From the NCBI GenBank assembly GCA_028724485.1, contig JAQYCY010000068.1:1-35708 (forward strand): a DNA stretch of 35,708 nt. The letters are read 5' to 3'. A program made the translations under genes and the position numbers. Position 1 is the stretch's first letter, and each line of letters opens with the position of its first letter. Of the stretch, positions 6,613-15,135 are shown one piece after another. The stretch comes from CAG-917 sp028724485 (lineage in GTDB: Bacteria; Bacillota; Clostridia; Christensenellales; CAG-917). The notes below the pieces were generated by a model. That model did not search any database. It saw only the letters and a program-made list of their open reading frames with translations, and had not been told where the DNA came from.

Positions 6613-8418
6613 ATGAATCAATACTTTTTAATCTTTTTAGACATATTACAGCGTGATTACGTCAAGTATCCTTTACTTGCCGTTTTGGGCGTTTTAGTAT
6701 TGGTGTTCGCAATCGGCGGACTCATTCGCGACAACCTTGCAATGGCAGGGTGGGAAAAGAAACGCTTTAAACGTGTAAACGGCAGAAAAGTCGAGGTTTC
6801 GGACAACGGAAAATATATCGTCCGCGACGGCAGTTCGGCTTTTGAAATCGACACCGTTCCGACAGAGAGTATAACCGTTGCGACCGAACACATCAAGGAT
6901 ATGGACGAGGCAAAGCTCGATTATGAATATGATGACACAAACGAAGCAAACGCTTCTATGGTCGTCGATACTCCTACGATGGCTAAAAGAAAATTCGATG
7001 ACACCGAAAACGCTATCGTTCTTGAAAGTAAACCGTTCGTTTCCGGCGCGACCATTACGCCTGAATATCGTACGAGCTTTACTCCTATAGATTTGCCGAA
7101 AATTTTCCGCAATAAAAATGACGGCGAAAAGCAAATTGAACGCGTTACGCTCGGCGCAACGAGAACAGTAATTGAAACAATAAGTGCCGCCGACGTGCAG
7201 AAAGAAAAAGCCGAACAAGCGTCTTTCAATCAAAGTGCAGAGCCTGTTTTGCCTATTATCAATAAGCCTGTGACAAACGAGACGGAAAGTGTCGACACCG
7301 CCGAGTCGGCTCAAGTGCAAGAGCAAGCCGAACAATCGGCTATGCAATCGGACGGAATTATAGCCGACAGCAACAATAGCAATATGTCAGACGTTGGGGG
7401 CGACGACGATTATGCCGCAGCCGCCCAAACGCCTATAAATAGCGAACAAGCCGTAGGAGAACAAACCGAAAACACGATTACCGTGACGAATGAGGCTGAC
7501 GCCGAAAACTTGTCCGAACCTAACACGGTAAAACCGCTGTATTGTTTGAAATGTGGCGGCTTGCTCGAAGACGGAGCTAAGTTTTGTGGAAATTGCGGCG
7601 CGAAAATCGAAATTGAACAAATCGATAGTGAGCCTGTTAAAGCCGAAAATGCTTTGGCGGCAGATGGCGATAAGGATATATCGAAAGTTGAAGAAATAGC
7701 AGACGATTTTGCGAAAACCGAAAAAGACGATTTAAGCGTACAAGAAACGCAAAACGTAGAAAGCGCCGATGAACCGCAAGTCGAAACATACGATTTCGGC
7801 AGGGTTGAGTCGGTAAGCGCGAACGAAAACACAAACGAACATAAAGACGTTACGAGCAAGGAAGTTTCGGACAATTTTGCTACAAGCGAGCTTGACATGG
7901 AAACGGCTAAGCAAAATCAGTCGCAAGTAGGCGTACTGTCTGCAACAGAAAAAACCGAAAACGTTGAGGAAAATACGATAATCGAAAAACCGACGGCGGT
8001 TTTACAACCGAATGTCACGGCAAAGAAAAAAACGCCTGATTATTTAAAGAAGATGATTTCACATACGCCTGACGTGGGTGAGTTTGACGAAGCGGTTGTT
8101 TTCGGAAGATATCAGATTATGACGGCTGACGACGGCACGTTTAAGTATCGCTTATTCACAAACAAGAACGAAGCGATTTACGGACGTGGCGAGTTTGACG
8201 ATTTGAGAATTTTGCTTTCTCATATCAACAGCTTTAAACTTGCGATAAAAGAAGGCAAGTTTAAAGTGATCGGCGATTCCGACCACGGGTATAGATTTAT
8301 CTTGCGTCGTGGTGAAGCGGAATTTAAGGGTATAGTTGTTCCTACAAAGGACAAAGCCTTAAAAACTGTTGAAGAAATCAAATATTTCGGCTTGACCGAA
8401 ATCATAAGAAAAGACTGA
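6613..8418 (+). CDS. Membrane-anchored zinc-ribbon protein with YegP/DUF1508-like C terminus, function unknown
   Basis: A 601-residue protein I cannot assign to a function. Residues about 17-37 form one hydrophobic helix, so it is probably anchored at the N terminus. Residues about 40-470 are rich in Glu, Asp, Ala, Thr, Asn and Ser and look disordered and acidic. Within them sits a compact zinc ribbon, C311-x2-C314-x10-C325-x2-C328, with the GGLLEDGAKFCGNCG pattern of zinc_ribbon_2 domains. From residue about 490 the chain becomes ordered: two consecutive segments beginning GRYQIM and GKFKVI, each followed by an aromatic-rich Y-R/F-R/I-L strand, resemble a duplicated YegP/DUF1508-type fold. 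That comparison is my inference. The start has an AAGGTGA ribosome site. A GAAA-loop terminator follows, so this gene and the kinase-like gene before it form one unit. Confidence 0.8.
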   Translation: MNQYFLIFLDILQRDYVKYPLLAVLGVLVLVFAIGGLIRDNLAMAGWEKKRFKRVNGRKVEVSDNGKYIVRDGSSAFEIDTVPTESITVATEHIKDMDEAKLDYEYDDTNEANASMVVDTPTMAKRKFDDTENAIVLESKPFVSGATITPEYRTSFTPIDLPKIFRNKNDGEKQIERVTLGATRTVIETISAADVQKEKAEQASFNQSAEPVLPIINKPVTNETESVDTAESAQVQEQAEQSAMQSDGIIADSNNSNMSDVGGDDDYAAAAQTPINSEQAVGEQTENTITVTNEADAENLSEPNTVKPLYCLKCGGLLEDGAKFCGNCGAKIEIEQIDSEPVKAENALAADGDKDISKVEEIADDFAKTEKDDLSVQETQNVESADEPQVETYDFGRVESVSANENTNEHKDVTSKEVSDNFATSELDMETAKQNQSQVGVLSATEKTENVEENTIIEKPTAVLQPNVTAKKKTPDYLKKMISHTPDVGEFDEAVVFGRYQIMTADDGTFKYRLFTNKNEAIYGRGEFDDLRILLSHINSFKLAIKEGKFKVIGDSDHGYRFILRRGEAEFKGIVVPTKDKALKTVEEIKYFGLTEIIRKD

Positions 8419-8450
8419 TTTAGTATTTTAAGCGATTAGCGATATTAAAA

Positions 8451-8477
8451 TCACCGAGAAATCGGTGAATTTTTTTT
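8451..8477 (+). terminator. Rho-independent terminator after the zinc-ribbon gene
   Basis: TCACCGA (8451-8457) pairs with TCGGTGA (8462-8468) around a GAAA tetraloop, followed by a run of eight T residues. Confidence 0.85.
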
Positions 8478-8513
8478 GCCATAAAAAATTTTGCAGTTTG
8501 GTAAAAAAACTGT

Positions 8514-8541
8514 TTTACATTTTTTGGCGGTGTGCTATAAT
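8514..8541 (+). promoter_or_regulatory. Strong promoter for the scaffold/GGGtGRT unit
   Basis: TTTACA (8514-8519), a 16-base spacer and a consensus TATAAT (8536-8541) preceded by TGC (extended -10). It is 37 bases before the start codon, with a GGAGG site in the leader. Confidence 0.8.
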
Positions 8542-8578
8542 CTACTTATTGAGTTTAAATTTATAGATGGAGGATTCT

Positions 8579-9280
8579 ATGCAATATTCACACGAAGTAG
8601 AAAAAATGGCTTGTGTTGCAAAAGGACCTAATCATGGTCCTGCACCTATTCCTGAAGAAGCAAAATGGGTTCAAGCCAAAGAAATTAAAGACATCAGCGG
8701 TTTGACGCACGGTGTCGGCTGGTGCGCTCCTCAACAAGGCGCATGCAAACTTACTCTTAACGTCAAAGACGGCGTTATTCAAGAAGCTCTTGTCGAAACC
8801 ATCGGTTGTAGCGGTATGACTCACTCGGCGGCTATGGCGGCAGAAATCTTGACGGGTAAGACCATTTTGGAAGCATTGAACACCGACTTGGTTTGCGACG
8901 CAATCAACACTGCTATGCGTGAACTTTTCCTTCAAATCGTTTACGGAAGGACGCAATCGGCATTCAGCGAAGACGGACTTCCTATCGGCGCAGGACTCGA
9001 AGACCTCGGCAAGGGACTTCGTTCGCAAACGGGAACGATGTACTCGACTGCAAAGAAGGGACCTCGTTATCTTGAAATGGCAGAAGGCTACGTTACGAAA
9101 ATCGCTCTCGACAGCGACGACCAAATCATCGGCTATCAATTTGTCAAACTCGGCGTTTTGATGGAAATGATTAAGAAAGGCGAAGACGCAAACGAAGCAC
9201 TCAAAAAATGCACGGGTACTTACGGCAGATTCAAAGCCGAAGACGGTGCTGTCAAGTTTATTGACCCAAGACAAGAGTAA
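8579..9280 (+). CDS. NifU/IscU-like iron-sulfur cluster scaffold protein, GGGtGRT-partner type
   Basis: A 233-residue protein whose first half resembles IscU/NifU-N scaffolds, which hold nascent iron-sulfur clusters. GWCAPQQGACKLTLNVKDGVIQEA aligns with the scaffold's P-x-CGD-x-x-x-L segment, and VETIGCSGMTHSAAMAAE with the GC-x3-x-A-S-x-S loop, placing cysteines at 49, 56 and 77. An ILTGKTILEAL stretch follows, as in IscU. The third IscU cysteine is not obvious, and the C-terminal third (about residues 115-233) is an extension that IscU lacks. The start at 8579 is chosen over the in-frame ATG at 8567 because that ATG overlaps the GGAGG ribosome site (8569-8573). The stop is 11 bases from the GGGtGRT gene. 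Its codon choice (Cys TGC, Arg CGT, Lys and Asn ending in C/G) looks more biased than its neighbours, suggesting high expression. Confidence 0.85.
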   Translation: MQYSHEVEKMACVAKGPNHGPAPIPEEAKWVQAKEIKDISGLTHGVGWCAPQQGACKLTLNVKDGVIQEALVETIGCSGMTHSAAMAAEILTGKTILEALNTDLVCDAINTAMRELFLQIVYGRTQSAFSEDGLPIGAGLEDLGKGLRSQTGTMYSTAKKGPRYLEMAEGYVTKIALDSDDQIIGYQFVKLGVLMEMIKKGEDANEALKKCTGTYGRFKAEDGAVKFIDPRQE

Positions 9281-9291
9281 GGAGGCAAACC

Positions 9292-10296
9292 ATGAGCGTT
9301 ACATTTGAAAGTTTTGAAAGAAGAATCGATAAAATCAAAGTCGCATTGAAAAAATACGGCATTAAAGACCTTGAAGACGCAAGACAAATTTGCCTTGACA
9401 AGGGTGTTGACTGCGAAGCAATCGTAAAGGGCGTTCAACCTATTTGCTTCGACAACGCAGTTTGGGCATACACCGTAGGCTGCGCAATCGCAATCAAAAA
9501 GGGTTGCAAAAAGGCTGACGAAGCGGCAGAAGCTATCGGCGAAGGACTTCAAAGTTTCTGCATCCCAGGTTCGGTTGCAGAACAAAGACAAGTAGGTCTC
9601 GGACACGGAAACCTTGCAGCTATGCTTCTTCGTGAAGATACAAAATGCTTTGCATTCCTTGCAGGTCACGAATCGTTTGCTGCGGCAGAAGGCGCAATCG
9701 GTATTGCAAGAACGGCAAACAAAGTCAGAAAGACTCCTCTTAAAGTTATTCTTAACGGTCTCGGCAAAGACGCGGCTTTCATTATCAGCCGTATTAACGG
9801 CTTCACCTACGTCCAAACCAAAATGGACTACTACACGGGCGAAGTTAAAGTCGTTAAAGAAACCGCATACAGCAACGGCGAAAGAGCAAAGGTCAGAGTA
9901 TACGGCTGTGACGACGTAACGGAAGGCGTTGCAATTATGCGCCTTGAAGACGTCGACGTTTCCATCACGGGTAACTCGACCAATCCTACTCGTTTCCAAC
10001 ACCCTGTCGCAGGCACTTACAAAAAGTGGTGCGTTGACAACGGCAAGAAGTATTTCTCGGTCGCATCGGGCGGTGGCACGGGCAGAACTCTTCACCCTGA
10101 TAATATGGCGGCAGGTCCTGCTTCATACGGCATGACCGATACCATGGGCAGAATGCACTCGGACGCTCAATTCGCAGGTAGCTCGTCTGTTCCGGCTCAC
10201 GTCGAAATGATGGGACTTATCGGAATGGGCAACAACCCTATGGTCGGCGCAAGCGTTGCGTGCGCAGTTGCCGTCCAAGAAGGAATGACAAAATAA
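9292..10296 (+). CDS. GGGtGRT-family protein
   Basis: A 334-residue protein carrying the exact family signature GGGTGRT at residues 260-266. The family (Pfam name GGGtGRT protein) has no established function that I know of. Ten cysteines are spread along the chain, several in the first 120 residues (in QICL, VDCE, PICF, VGCA, KGCK and SFCI), which would suit metal or cluster binding, but I see no classic CX2CX2C ferredoxin motif. A glycine-rich GQVGLGHGNLAAM-like block around residue 100 and a Gly/Met-rich C terminus (GMTDTMGRMHSDAQF, then GLIGMGNNPMVG) are notable. It has a GGAGG ribosome site and is tightly linked to the NifU-like gene, so the two probably act together, perhaps in iron-sulfur handling. 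That role is inferred from context alone. A terminator follows at 10359. Confidence 0.88.
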   Translation: MSVTFESFERRIDKIKVALKKYGIKDLEDARQICLDKGVDCEAIVKGVQPICFDNAVWAYTVGCAIAIKKGCKKADEAAEAIGEGLQSFCIPGSVAEQRQVGLGHGNLAAMLLREDTKCFAFLAGHESFAAAEGAIGIARTANKVRKTPLKVILNGLGKDAAFIISRINGFTYVQTKMDYYTGEVKVVKETAYSNGERAKVRVYGCDDVTEGVAIMRLEDVDVSITGNSTNPTRFQHPVAGTYKKWCVDNGKKYFSVASGGGTGRTLHPDNMAAGPASYGMTDTMGRMHSDAQFAGSSSVPAHVEMMGLIGMGNNPMVGASVACAVAVQEGMTK

Positions 10297-10358
10297 ACCT
10301 TAAAACTGTTTGGCAATAAATTAAGGTTGAGTTTTAACGTAGAGTTAAAACAAAACGA

Positions 10359-10391
10359 AAATAAAGCTGCAAATGCGGCTTTATTTTTTTT
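10359..10391 (+). terminator. Rho-independent terminator after the GGGtGRT gene
   Basis: AAATAAAGCTGC (10359-10370) pairs with GCGGCTTTATTT (10375-10386), with one G-U wobble, around an AAAT loop and followed by T residues. A second inverted repeat, GTTTTAAC/GTTAAAAC (10331-10338 and 10344-10351), precedes it without a T run. Confidence 0.85.
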
Positions 10392-10709
10392 ATGCGGTTT
10401 TATTTTTTATCAAAGAATAAAGGATAGTTTTAAAAACGCTATCTATTATAAATAAATCGAGTATAGTTTTTTTAATTTATCTATTAAGAATGTAATTGTT
10501 AAAATTTAGTTTTTTAGTTTCAGCCGCCATAGTTCAAACTGTTATAATTAAAACAGTAATAAGGCTTAATAGTTATTGGTTTTAAACGTCACCGATTTTA
10601 GTTCTCTTAGTTTTAACCTTTAACGGATCGATTGTTGTAATAAGGCAACAAAAAATTGAAATGTTTTTAAAATAATCGACGATTTACTCTTTTTTTTTGG
10701 CTTAAATTG

Positions 10710-10718
10710 TGTTACAAT
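10710..10718 (+). promoter_or_regulatory. Extended -10 promoter element for the topoisomerase operon
   Basis: TGTTACAAT gives a TGn extended -10 with TACAAT at 10713-10718. The -35 region is only a T-rich tract. It lies 28 bases before the start codon, with AAAGAGG as ribosome site. Confidence 0.55.
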
Positions 10719-10746
10719 TATAAAGATTATTGTAAAGAGGAAAAAA

Positions 10747-12687
10747 ATGTCAGGAATCAATTATTCAGCAGAAGATATTCACATTTTAGAAGGGCTTGAA
10801 GCCGTTCGTAAGCGTCCCGGTATGTATATCGGTACGACGGGAAACAAAGGACTTCACCACATATTGTGGGAAATTATCGATAACGGCGTAGACGAAGTGG
10901 CAAACGGTTACGGTGATACGGTCACGGTTGAACTTTTGGAGGGAAACGTTGCAAGAGTCTCGGACAACGGACGCGGCGTTCCGGTCGATAAGCACCCGAA
11001 ACTTAAAATCAGTGGCGTCGAAGTCGTATTTACTCAGCTTCACGCAGGCGCGAAGTTCGACAACGACAGCTATAACTTTTCCGGCGGTCTTCACGGCGTC
11101 GGTGCGTCGGTTACGAACGCATTGTCCGAATGGCTCAACGTCGAGGTAAAGCGCAACGGAAGTTTGTATCGTGTTGAATTTTGGTCGCCTGAAATAGACG
11201 GACAAGTAAAGAGCGGTGTTACGAAATCTCCGCTTACCGTTATCGGAGAAGCGACTGAAACGGGAACGACCGTCACGTTTAAACCCGATTCAAGAGTGTT
11301 TGGCGACGAAAAATTCAGCTGGAACACAATTTCGTCAAGGCTTAGAGAAACCGCATATTTAAACAAAGGCATAAGACTTATTCTGACAGATAGAAGAAAA
11401 GAAGAAGTAAGGGAGGAAGTCTATCATTTCGAAGGCGGCTTGGCAGACTACGTCACCTATCTCAACGAAGGACGTGGGGTAGTTTACGAAAAGCCGATTT
11501 ACGTCGAAGCGAAAGCCGACAAATTTGAAGTAATTGCCGCAGTTCAGCACGGCGACAACTACAACGAAAGCGTTTATTCGTACGTCAACAACATTCCGAC
11601 GGGCGAAGGCGGAACGCACGAAGTAGGCTTTAAAGCGGCATTTACTAAAGTTTTCAACGATTATGCAAGAAAGAGCGGACTTTTAAAAGATAAACAACCA
11701 AACCTATTGGGCGAGGACTTCCGTGAAGGTATGGTTGCCGTTATTGCCGTCCGTATGCAGAACGTTCAATTTGAAGGTCAAACGAAAACGAAGCTCGGCA
11801 ATCCCGAAGTCAGATCTAAGGTCGAAAATATGCTCGGCGAATGTTTTGACAAATGGGCGAACGACCCGAGTAACAAACTTGCCGCCGACGCAATTATCGA
11901 AAAGGCTTTGGGCGCGGCGAAAACGAGAGAAGCCGCAAAAAGAGCAAAAGATATCGCAAGACAAAAAAACAGCCTTAACGGCGCAAACCTTATCGGAAAA
12001 CTTGCAAGCTGTACAGGCAAAAAATACGATAAAAACGAACTTTACATAGTCGAGGGTGATTCCGCAGGCGGCAGCGCAAAACAAGCAAGAGACAGAAGTT
12101 TTCAAGCTATTTTGCCGCTTAGAGGTAAACCTTTAAACGTCGAAAAGTCAAGCCTTGAAAGAATACTCGCAAACGAAGAACTTGCAACGATAATTTCGGC
12201 ACTCGGAACGGGCATCGACGACGAATTCGATATAGACAGCTTAAAATATAACAAAGTCATTATTCTTGCCGATGCCGACCAAGACGGCGCGCACATAAGA
12301 GCTTTGCTTCTTACGTTCTTTTTCAGATATATGCGACCGCTTATAGTTGACGGACACGTTTACGTCGGAATGCCGCCGCTTTATAGATTGCAAAAGAACG
12401 GCGAGTTTAAATATTGCTATGACGAAAAGGCGCTTGAAGAGGGCAGAAAAATTATGGGCAAGGGCGCAATTCTTCAAAGATTTAAAGGTTTGGGCGAAAT
12501 GAACCCCGAACAGCTTTGGGAAACGACTATGAATCCGCAAACGCGCGCTCTCACGAGAGTTACGCTCGAAGACGCGGTTACGGCAGACAAGAGAATTTCC
12601 ATTCTTATGGGCGACGATACGAAAATCAGAAAAAAGTACATCTATGAATTTGCAGACTTCAACAAGTCGGATTCATTTGAAGGATAA
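10747..12687 (+). CDS. parE: Type IIA DNA topoisomerase, ATPase subunit B (topoisomerase IV ParE or gyrase GyrB)
   Basis: A 646-residue subunit that binds and hydrolyses ATP to drive strand passage. The GHKL ATPase has the conserved EIIDNGVDE (N46), DNGRGVPV and GGLHGVGASVTNALS motifs. The transducer domain follows, then the TOPRIM domain with EGDSAGGSAKQ (E436) and DADQDGAHIR (D509, D511, D513), which bind magnesium at the cleavage site. Length fits GyrB/ParE. RGKPLNVEK and DADQDG, instead of RGKxLNVEKAR and DADVDG, are variants I associate with ParE-like paralogues in Clostridia. Subunit A follows 9 bases downstream. Assignment as topoisomerase IV rather than gyrase is a judgement; the pair is not next to dnaA/dnaN within this window. 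Confidence 0.9.
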   Translation: MSGINYSAEDIHILEGLEAVRKRPGMYIGTTGNKGLHHILWEIIDNGVDEVANGYGDTVTVELLEGNVARVSDNGRGVPVDKHPKLKISGVEVVFTQLHAGAKFDNDSYNFSGGLHGVGASVTNALSEWLNVEVKRNGSLYRVEFWSPEIDGQVKSGVTKSPLTVIGEATETGTTVTFKPDSRVFGDEKFSWNTISSRLRETAYLNKGIRLILTDRRKEEVREEVYHFEGGLADYVTYLNEGRGVVYEKPIYVEAKADKFEVIAAVQHGDNYNESVYSYVNNIPTGEGGTHEVGFKAAFTKVFNDYARKSGLLKDKQPNLLGEDFREGMVAVIAVRMQNVQFEGQTKTKLGNPEVRSKVENMLGECFDKWANDPSNKLAADAIIEKALGAAKTREAAKRAKDIARQKNSLNGANLIGKLASCTGKKYDKNELYIVEGDSAGGSAKQARDRSFQAILPLRGKPLNVEKSSLERILANEELATIISALGTGIDDEFDIDSLKYNKVIILADADQDGAHIRALLLTFFFRYMRPLIVDGHVYVGMPPLYRLQKNGEFKYCYDEKALEEGRKIMGKGAILQRFKGLGEMNPEQLWETTMNPQTRALTRVTLEDAVTADKRISILMGDDTKIRKKYIYEFADFNKSDSFEG

Positions 12688-12696
12688 GGGATTAAA

Positions 12697-15123
12697 ATGG
12701 CTAAAAACAAGGAAAATATAGTTGAAGACAAGTCGATTCTTTACGACGTGGTTTTTGAAGACGTAATGCATAGTTCGATGCTGCCGTATTCGGAATTCGT
12801 CATTTTGGACAGAGCATTACCTCGTGTCGAAGACGGTCTTAAACCCGTTCAAAGAAGAATACTTTACACTATGTACGAAATGGGCGTCGGCCCGGACAAA
12901 CCGTATAAGAAGTCGGCGAGAATCGTCGGTGACTGTATGGGTAAATATCATCCGCACGGCGACAGCTCGATTTACGGCGCATTGGTCAAAATGGCGCAGG
13001 ACTTTTCTATGCGAGTCAAACTTGTTGACGGACACGGAAACTTCGGCTCTATTGACGGCGATAGCGCCGCCGCTATGCGTTATACCGAAGCGAGAATGAG
13101 TTCGGTTGCTATGGAACTTTTGCGTGATATCGACAAAGACACCGTTCCTAAATGCAAAAACTTTGACGACAGCCTTGACGAGCCTACGATTTTGCCGGGT
13201 AGATTTCCAAATCTTCTTGTAAACGGCGCAAACGGAATTGCGGTCGGACTTGCAACAAATATACCTCCGCACAATTTAGGCGAAGTTATCGACGCCGTTG
13301 TTGCGGTTATCGACAAGCCGTCGATTAAACTTTCCGAACTGCTAAAAATCGTAAAAGGTCCCGATTTTCCTACGGGCGGCTATATAATTCCCATTGACAG
13401 CCTTGAAGATATTTATAGAACAGGTTACGGAAAAATCAAAATTCGCTCGAAAGTGCATATCGAAGAAGAAACAAACGACAAAAAAAATATCGTTATAACC
13501 GAAATTCCATATCAAGTTTCAAAGTCGGAGCTGCTTACCAAAATTGCCGACTTGCGTGAAGCGAACAAAGAAATTTTGTCGGGAATTAGCGATATTGTAG
13601 ACGAGTCGGACAAAAACGGCATAAGAGCGGTTATTAAAACCAAAAAGGACACAAACGTTGATAAGGTCGTTGATTTTCTTTTTAAGAAAACCAATCTTGA
13701 ATGTAACTATACGATGAATATGGTTGCAATAGCAAACGGCAAGCCGGAGCAATTAGGCTTGATTGACTATTTGCATTATTACGTTGCTTATCAACGCGAT
13801 ATAATCAAACGCCGCACTCAATACGAGTTGAAACTTGCAAAAGCGCGAGCCGAAATTGTAAAAGGCCTTCTTATTGCAATTCGCAATATTGACGAAGTTA
13901 TTAAAATAATCAAACAATCGGCGTCCACAACGGCGGCAAAACTTGCTTTAATAGAGCGTTTTAAACTGTCTATGGAGCAGGCAACGGCTATCGTTGAAAT
14001 GCGTCTTAAAAACCTTACGCATTTGGAAGTCGGAAAACTCGAACAAGAACTTCGCGAGCTTGAAGAAAAAATCGCCTATCTCACGTCAATTCTCGAAAGC
14101 AAGAGAAAACAGTTTGAAGTCGTCAAAAACGAACTTTTAGAAATTAAACGCCGCAATAAGTGCCTTAGAAATTCGCTTGTTGTAGAGAAGGGTAAAAAAA
14201 TATCCGTGCCTATTGCCGATATGACGCAACCGGGTTATAAGGAAGGTGTTTTGGTTCTTACGCCGAGCGGCGAAGCAAGATTTATGTCGCTTAGAAGTTT
14301 CAGTTTGGGAGCAAGAGATATAAATACTTGCGACGAAAACGAACTCGTCAAAGAGGCAATGATGGTGAATAACACGGGTAACGTCATAGCCTTTACAAAC
14401 AAAGGCAATTACGTCAAAATCAACCTTGACGATTTACCTGAGAAAAAATGGAAAGACAGCTCCATTCCGTTAAAACGACTTTCAATCGATGCCGAAGACG
14501 GCGAAAAAATCGTTAAGTTTATGTTTTTTGATAAACTTTGCGTCGGCGAATTGCTTTTCTTCACAAAGAAAGGTATGATTAAACGTAGCGATTTGTCCGA
14601 ATACGTTTCGCTCACGAAAGATTATATGCAAGCGGTTGTTTTGACGGACGACGAACTTATAAACGTCGAAATGGTCGAACAAGATAAACATATACTTGCC
14701 GTGACAAAAGAGGGCATGGCACTTGCGTTTAAACTTGACGACGTTCCCGTTCAAGGCAGAAAAGCCGGCGGCGTAAGGGGAATGAAACTTTCTCCTACGG
14801 ACGAAGTAGTATTTATGGGGCAAGCGGACGACGAAGGCGAAATAGTTATCGTCAGTAGCACAGGCTTTGCAAAACGCATAATTTCGTCCACGCTTGAAGC
14901 AGGCAATCGTTATCTTAAAGGCTTTAAGATTGCCGACCTTCCGTCATCGTCGGTCGCAGGCGTAAGTCTTGTAAAAATGCCTTATGACCTTGCGGTTGTA
15001 ACGGAAGACGGAGTTACGGTTGTAAATACCGAAAAAATCAAAATCGACACTCGTACTACAAAAGGTAAGTCGATTGCAAAAGGAAAAATCAAATTTATTT
15101 TAGCGCATAAAACGCAATTATAA
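12697..15123 (+). CDS. parC: Type IIA DNA topoisomerase, cleavage subunit A (topoisomerase IV ParC or gyrase GyrA)
   Basis: An 808-residue subunit that cuts and rejoins DNA. The winged-helix region has KPVQRRILY, KSARIVGDCMGKYHPHGD and AAAMRYTEARMS, whose tyrosine (Y129) forms the covalent link to DNA. A coiled-coil and tower region occupies the middle, and a beta-pinwheel C-terminal domain runs from about residue 500 (repeated blades such as GNYVKINLDDLP, KKGMIKRSDLSEY and KEGMALAFKLDDVPVQGRKAGGVRGM). The N-terminal half is GyrA-like, but I do not find the GyrA box (Q-R-R-G-G-K-G) in the first blade, where the chain reads SLRSFSLGARD. Lack of that box predicts no DNA wrapping and so favours decatenation by topoisomerase IV. 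It is translated right after subunit B and lies 12 bases before the DUF1846 gene. Confidence 0.88.
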   Translation: MAKNKENIVEDKSILYDVVFEDVMHSSMLPYSEFVILDRALPRVEDGLKPVQRRILYTMYEMGVGPDKPYKKSARIVGDCMGKYHPHGDSSIYGALVKMAQDFSMRVKLVDGHGNFGSIDGDSAAAMRYTEARMSSVAMELLRDIDKDTVPKCKNFDDSLDEPTILPGRFPNLLVNGANGIAVGLATNIPPHNLGEVIDAVVAVIDKPSIKLSELLKIVKGPDFPTGGYIIPIDSLEDIYRTGYGKIKIRSKVHIEEETNDKKNIVITEIPYQVSKSELLTKIADLREANKEILSGISDIVDESDKNGIRAVIKTKKDTNVDKVVDFLFKKTNLECNYTMNMVAIANGKPEQLGLIDYLHYYVAYQRDIIKRRTQYELKLAKARAEIVKGLLIAIRNIDEVIKIIKQSASTTAAKLALIERFKLSMEQATAIVEMRLKNLTHLEVGKLEQELRELEEKIAYLTSILESKRKQFEVVKNELLEIKRRNKCLRNSLVVEKGKKISVPIADMTQPGYKEGVLVLTPSGEARFMSLRSFSLGARDINTCDENELVKEAMMVNNTGNVIAFTNKGNYVKINLDDLPEKKWKDSSIPLKRLSIDAEDGEKIVKFMFFDKLCVGELLFFTKKGMIKRSDLSEYVSLTKDYMQAVVLTDDELINVEMVEQDKHILAVTKEGMALAFKLDDVPVQGRKAGGVRGMKLSPTDEVVFMGQADDEGEIVIVSSTGFAKRIISSTLEAGNRYLKGFKIADLPSSSVAGVSLVKMPYDLAVVTEDGVTVVNTEKIKIDTRTTKGKSIAKGKIKFILAHKTQL

Positions 15124-15135
15124 CAGGAGTTACAT

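Larger units (their letters stand above)
10297..10746. other. Intergenic region between the GGGtGRT gene and the topoisomerase operon
   Basis: 450 bases without a gene. It contains the terminator at 10359-10391, then AT-rich DNA with a small GATAG/CTATC inverted repeat (10423-10443). A TGTTATAAT extended -10-like sequence (10540-10548) lies inside an ACTGTT/AACAGT inverted repeat (10538-10557). GTAATAAGGC occurs twice (about 10556-10565 and 10634-10643). The proximal promoter of the next operon is at 10710-10718. A long leader for the topoisomerase mRNA is possible. Confidence 0.5.

Noticed and set aside
8567..8578. ATG four codons upstream of the scaffold gene start
   Set aside because: It overlaps the GGAGG ribosome site that serves the ATG at 8579.
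9220..10095. 291-codon open frame on the minus strand opposite the GGGtGRT gene, and a 228-codon one (8588-9274) opposite the scaffold gene
   Set aside because: They are antisense to two clear genes, have no ribosome site, and their products are rich in Cys, Phe and Arg with no recognisable domain. The biased codon use of the sense genes explains the lack of stops.
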